From: Enterobacter cancerogenus
GTDB lineage: Bacteria > Pseudomonadota > Gammaproteobacteria > Enterobacterales > Enterobacteriaceae
Assembly: GCA_000773965.1 (NCBI GenBank)
Contig: JRUP01000004.1
Span: forward strand, 152,437-216,436
DNA: 64,000 nt
Reading direction: 5' to 3'
The position numbers and the translations under genes are program-made. The number at the start of each line of letters is the position of its first letter. The stretch's first letter is position 1. The notes under the pieces are model-generated. The model was not told the DNA's origin. It worked only from the letters and a program-made list of their open reading frames with translations, and made no database searches. Shown one piece after another: positions 61,221-64,000 of this stretch.

Positions 61221-62356
61221 CTGTATTTCCTGTAAAACACAGCGCCTTGTTGCGCCAGCCTGAATACCTGTTGCCGCGCAGTGAATTAGTGCAACTCATC
61301 CACAAACTCACTGACAATCTGGTCAATATCACCGATCACAGCGGCGAGTTTTTGCTGCGGCTGGACGATGGCCGCGTCATTGATACCAAAGGCTGGGCAG
61401 GCTGGGAATGGACGCATGGTATTGGGTTGTACGGCATGCTGCATTACACCCAGCAAACCGGCGATCAAGCGACACTCAAGATTATCGATGACTGGTTTAG
61501 CGCGCGCTTAGCAGAAGGCACGCCGACAAAGAACGTGAACACGGTATGCCCGTTCCTGACGCTGGCTTATCGCTATGAAGAGACCGGTAACGCAGCATGG
61601 CGCCCGGTGCTGGAACGCTGGGCTGAGTGGGTGATGTATGAAATGCCGCGCACTGAGCAAGGCGGTCTGCAGCACATCGTTTACAACAACGAAAATACTC
61701 AGCAGCTGTGGGACGACACCTTAATGATGAGCGTGATGGCGCTGGCGAAGATCGGCCAGTTACTGGATCGCCCCGAGTTTGTCGAAGAAGCCAGTTATCA
61801 GTTCCTGATCCACACTCAATACCTGATGGATCGTCAAACCGGTTTGTGGTTCCACGGCTGGACCTTTGATGGCCGACACAATTTTGCTAATGCCCGCTGG
61901 GCACGCGGCAACAGCTGGCTGACCATCGTGATCCCGGATTTCCTCGAAATGATGAACTGGCCGGAACAACACGCCACGCGTCGTTTCCTGCAGCAGGTAT
62001 TGGCCAGTCAGGTCAAGGCATTAGCCGCTTGCCAGCACAGCAGCGGTCTCTGGCATACCCTACTCGACGATCCACAAAGCTATCCGGAAGCATCTGCGAC
62101 TGCAGGCTTCGCTTATGGGATTCTCAAAGCGGTGCGTAAACGGTATTTGTCCGATGAATATCAACCTATGGCGGAAAAAGCCCTGCGCGGCGTGATCGCC
62201 AATATTGATGAGGACGGAGAGTTAAAACAGGTGTCGTTTGGTACCGCGATGGGCAGCGATTTAGAGTATTACCGCCAGGTACCGCTGACGTCGATGCCCT
62301 ACGGTCAGGCGATGGCGCTTCTGTGTCTGACGGAGTATCTGCGGGTTTATTTGTAA
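61217..62356 (+). CDS. Unsaturated rhamnogalacturonyl hydrolase (GH105)
   Basis: A 379-residue enzyme of family GH105 (YteR/YesR type) that removes the unsaturated galacturonyl unit from rhamnogalacturonan-lyase products, probably in the cytoplasm as no signal peptide is present. Key motifs are WTHGIGLYGMLHY, NTQQLWDDTLMM with the catalytic Asp, and FANARWARGNSWLTIV. It starts within the transporter gene (ATGA overlap), so uptake and cleavage are coupled. A KdgR-like box upstream fits this role. Confidence 0.9.
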   Translation: MTVFPVKHSALLRQPEYLLPRSELVQLIHKLTDNLVNITDHSGEFLLRLDDGRVIDTKGWAGWEWTHGIGLYGMLHYTQQTGDQATLKIIDDWFSARLAEGTPTKNVNTVCPFLTLAYRYEETGNAAWRPVLERWAEWVMYEMPRTEQGGLQHIVYNNENTQQLWDDTLMMSVMALAKIGQLLDRPEFVEEASYQFLIHTQYLMDRQTGLWFHGWTFDGRHNFANARWARGNSWLTIVIPDFLEMMNWPEQHATRRFLQQVLASQVKALAACQHSSGLWHTLLDDPQSYPEASATAGFAYGILKAVRKRYLSDEYQPMAEKALRGVIANIDEDGELKQVSFGTAMGSDLEYYRQVPLTSMPYGQAMALLCLTEYLRVYL

Positions 62357-62372
62357 CCGCAATCACGTTGAA

Positions 62373-62411
62373 GTGGGAGAAAACGGCGGCAGACGTATAA
62401 AGCATTCCGAG
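62373..62411 (+). repeat. Partial copy of the GGCGGCAGA repeat arm
   Basis: This stretch resembles the left arm at 62543-62581 (GTGNGAG, CGGCGGCAGA, TAAAGC in the same order). It has no visible right arm and may be a decayed copy of the same element. The rest of the gap 62357-62742 holds the hairpin and hexamer tract listed next. Confidence 0.35.
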
Positions 62412-62542
62412 TCAGCAACCATGGGCAGTGAAACATAGCGTGACCACCCAATACCGTTAACACCGATACCCTAAATTCTGGCGATGAGTCTGTTAAGTTG
62501 AGTAAACAACGAGGTTTTTTCCAATACAGCACCAAAAGTGAG

Positions 62543-62653
62543 GTGCGAGGAAGCGGCGGCAGAGGAGTAAAGCGTCCCGCGACAGGGATGTCGCGGGCCG
62601 AGCCCCAGGGATGGTTTATGGCGTCTTTACGATCTGCCGCCGCTTCATCGCAC
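62543..62653. repeat. Large imperfect inverted repeat with inner hairpin
   Basis: A 32-base arm (62543-62574) pairs with 62622-62653, including a 12-base perfect block AAGCGGCGGCAG. Inside, CCCGCGAC (62576-62583) pairs with GTCGCGGG (62590-62597). It would form a large RNA hairpin downstream of ptsG. It looks like a dispersed enterobacterial repeat, but I cannot name it. Confidence 0.65.
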
Positions 62654-62668
62654 AGGCTCGGCCTCTGC

Positions 62669-62739
62669 CTTGACCTTGACCTTGACCTTGACCTTGAACT
62701 TGACCTCAGCCTCAGACCGAGCTCAACCCCAAGCCCAAG
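62669..62739 (+). repeat. CTTGAC hexamer tandem tract next to ptsG
   Basis: Four exact CTTGAC units, one CTTGAA and one more CTTGAC run from 62669 to 62704. Decayed hexamers (CTCAGC, CTCAGA, CCCAAG twice) continue to within four bases of the ptsG stop. It may be prone to length change. Confidence 0.8.
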
Positions 62740-62742
62740 CCT

Positions 62743-64000
62743 TTACATATTACGAATATAATCATCCATCTCAGTTTTCAGGTTATCGGACTTGGTCCCG
62801 AAAATCGCCTGAACACCGGAACCTGCCACCACCACGCCACGCGCGCCGAGGTTTTTCAGTTCAGTTTGATTCACTTTTGCCACATCCGCGACACTCACAC
62901 GCAGACGCGTAATACAGGCATCAAGATTGGTAATGTTCTCTTTACCACCAAATGCAGTCACCAGTTTGCCTGCCATCTCGCTACCGGTAGCGCTGCTCTG
63001 CTCCATTGCAGTGTCCTCACGTCCAGGTGTTTTCAGATTCAATTTCACAATCAGCACACGGAAAACGGTGTAATAAATCAGGCCGTAAATGATACCGACA
63101 ATCGGGAACAACCAGATCTTGCTGCTGTTACCGCTCAGCACCACAAAGTCAATCAGACCGTGTGAGAAGCTGGTGCCATCACGCATGCCCAGCAGAATAC
63201 AGATTGGGAATGCCAGACCCGCCAGAATCGCATGGATGACATACAGAATCGGCGCCACGAACATAAACGAAAACTCGATCGGTTCGGTGATACCGGTCAG
63301 GAACGAGGTCAGCGCGGCGGAGATCATAATGCCGCCCACTTTGGCGCGGTTTTCCGGCTTAGCCGAGTGCCAGATAGCAATCGCGGCCGCAGGCAGACCG
63401 TACATTTTGAACAGGAAGCCGCCAGAGAGTTTACCTGCGGTTGGATCGCCCGCCATATAGCGTGGGATATCACCGTGGAACACCTGACCTGCGGCGTTGG
63501 TGAACTCACCAATCTGCATCTGGAAAGGCACGTTCCAGATATGGTGCAGACCAAACGGCACCAGCGAACGCTCAACGACACCGTAAATGCCGAACGCCAC
63601 CACCGGGTTCTGATAGGCTGCCCACTGGGAGAAATCCTGAATCGCGGTGCCAATCGGTGGCCAGATAAAGGACAACACGATACCCGTGAAAATCGCGGTC
63701 AGACCGGAAATGATCGGCACAAAACGCTTACCGGCGAAGAAGCCAAGATATTCAGGCAGCTTGATACGGTAGAAACGGTTAAACATATACGCGGCGATGG
63801 AGCCGGCAATGATCCCGCCTAATACCCCGGTATCGGCAAGGTGTTTCGCCTCAATTTCCGCTGGCGGTAAGTGCAACACCAGTGGTGCAACCACCGCCAT
63901 GGTTTTCACCATGATGCCGTAAGCCACCACGGAAGCCAGCGCCGATACGCCATCGTTATTGGTAAAACCGAGCGCCACGCCAATCGCAAAGATCAGCGGC
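62743..64000 (-). CDS. ptsG: PTS glucose-specific EIICB component (5' end cut by the window)
   Basis: The glucose permease of the phosphotransferase system. About 418 residues are in the window; roughly the first 60 of the EIIC domain lie beyond 64000. The frame is still open at the edge, reading [13 protein letters not shown] upstream of the GTG at 63978, so that GTG is internal. EIIC motifs include [23 protein letters not shown] and [14 protein letters not shown]. The EIIB phosphorylation Cys is in [13 protein letters not shown]. The 3' end borders a CTTGAC repeat tract. Confidence 0.97.
   Translation of the reverse strand, partial: PLIFAIGVALGFTNNDGVSALASVVAYGIMVKTMAVVAPLVLHLPPAEIEAKHLADTGVLGGIIAGSIAAYMFNRFYRIKLPEYLGFFAGKRFVPIISGLTAIFTGIVLSFIWPPIGTAIQDFSQWAAYQNPVVAFGIYGVVERSLVPFGLHHIWNVPFQMQIGEFTNAAGQVFHGDIPRYMAGDPTAGKLSGGFLFKMYGLPAAAIAIWHSAKPENRAKVGGIMISAALTSFLTGITEPIEFSFMFVAPILYVIHAILAGLAFPICILLGMRDGTSFSHGLIDFVVLSGNSSKIWLFPIVGIIYGLIYYTVFRVLIVKLNLKTPGREDTAMEQSSATGSEMAGKLVTAFGGKENITNLDACITRLRVSVADVAKVNQTELKNLGARGVVVAGSGVQAIFGTKSDNLKTEMDDYIRNM

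Noticed and set aside
62669-62739. Possible CRISPR-like array
   Set aside because: The units are 6 bases with no spacers and no cas genes; this is a simple tandem tract.
62498-62761. Frame encoding a Asp-Leu repeat peptide across the CTTGAC tract
   Set aside because: The protein repeat only reflects the DNA hexamer, there is no ribosome-binding site, and the upstream part lies in a structured non-coding repeat.

Overview
The window is a stretch of an enterobacterial chromosome. The gene order icd/rluE-nudJ-mnmA-hflD-purB-phoP-phoQ-roxA, then pepT, cobB, lolCDE, mfd, ycfJ, ndh, ycfP-nagZ-thiK-lpoB-ycfL-hinT and ptsG follows the Escherichia coli arrangement. The protein sequences are close to the E. 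coli ones but clearly different. ERIC repeats, a pectin-fragment uptake locus and a hydroxamate siderophore receptor point to a plant-associated member of the Erwiniaceae, most likely Pantoea or Erwinia. This assignment is an inference from the sequence alone. No phage, plasmid, insertion sequence, CRISPR array, tRNA or rRNA was seen.

Layout. 1-11.4 kb: the 3' part of a class I fumarase, a small unknown protein, an arylsulfotransferase-like protein, an aldehyde dehydrogenase, a methyltransferase, an amidotransferase, an EamA transporter, a CoA-transferase, and the ghrA-ycdX-ycdY operon. 11.6-17.1 kb: periplasmic trehalase, a Fur-boxed TonB-dependent receptor, a YeaQ/YmgE protein, and the flagellar brake gene ycgR behind a flagellar sigma-28 promoter. 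17.2-26 kb: an accessory sugar cluster placed between ycgR and emtA, which are neighbours in E. coli. It encodes a ribose-type ABC transporter, a DUF2291 lipoprotein, a two-subunit transketolase, an FGGY kinase and a divergent SorC-family regulator. 26-33.7 kb: emtA/ldcA, a metallo-beta-lactamase-fold protein, an acetyltransferase, a run of small lipoproteins and hypothetical proteins, and a YbdG-type mechanosensitive channel. 33.8-59.3 kb: the conserved core block listed above. 59.6-62.4 kb: a GPH transporter plus a GH105 unsaturated rhamnogalacturonyl hydrolase, with a KdgR-like box in front, where E. coli has fhuE. 62.4-64 kb: a repeat-rich gap and the 3' part of ptsG.

The most interesting region is the 17-26 kb sugar cluster. 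The same 14-bp palindrome (TGAATATATATTCA) lies just upstream of both the binding-protein gene and the transketolase genes, so transport and metabolism probably form one SorC-controlled regulon split by an ERIC element. The enzyme set resembles the AptA/AptB plus apulose kinase route of D-apiose breakdown, but no isomerase is present. The true substrate is therefore open.

Several regulatory sites are readable by eye. They are a PurR operator inside purB at codons 62-67, a PhoP box upstream of phoP with canonical -10 spacing, a perfect FNR palindrome upstream of ndh, a Fur box before the siderophore receptor, a KdgR-like box before the pectin locus, and an 18-bp perfect palindrome upstream of the aldehyde dehydrogenase. 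Start codons were chosen from ribosome-binding sites and from remembered lengths of E. coli homologues. No database search was run.
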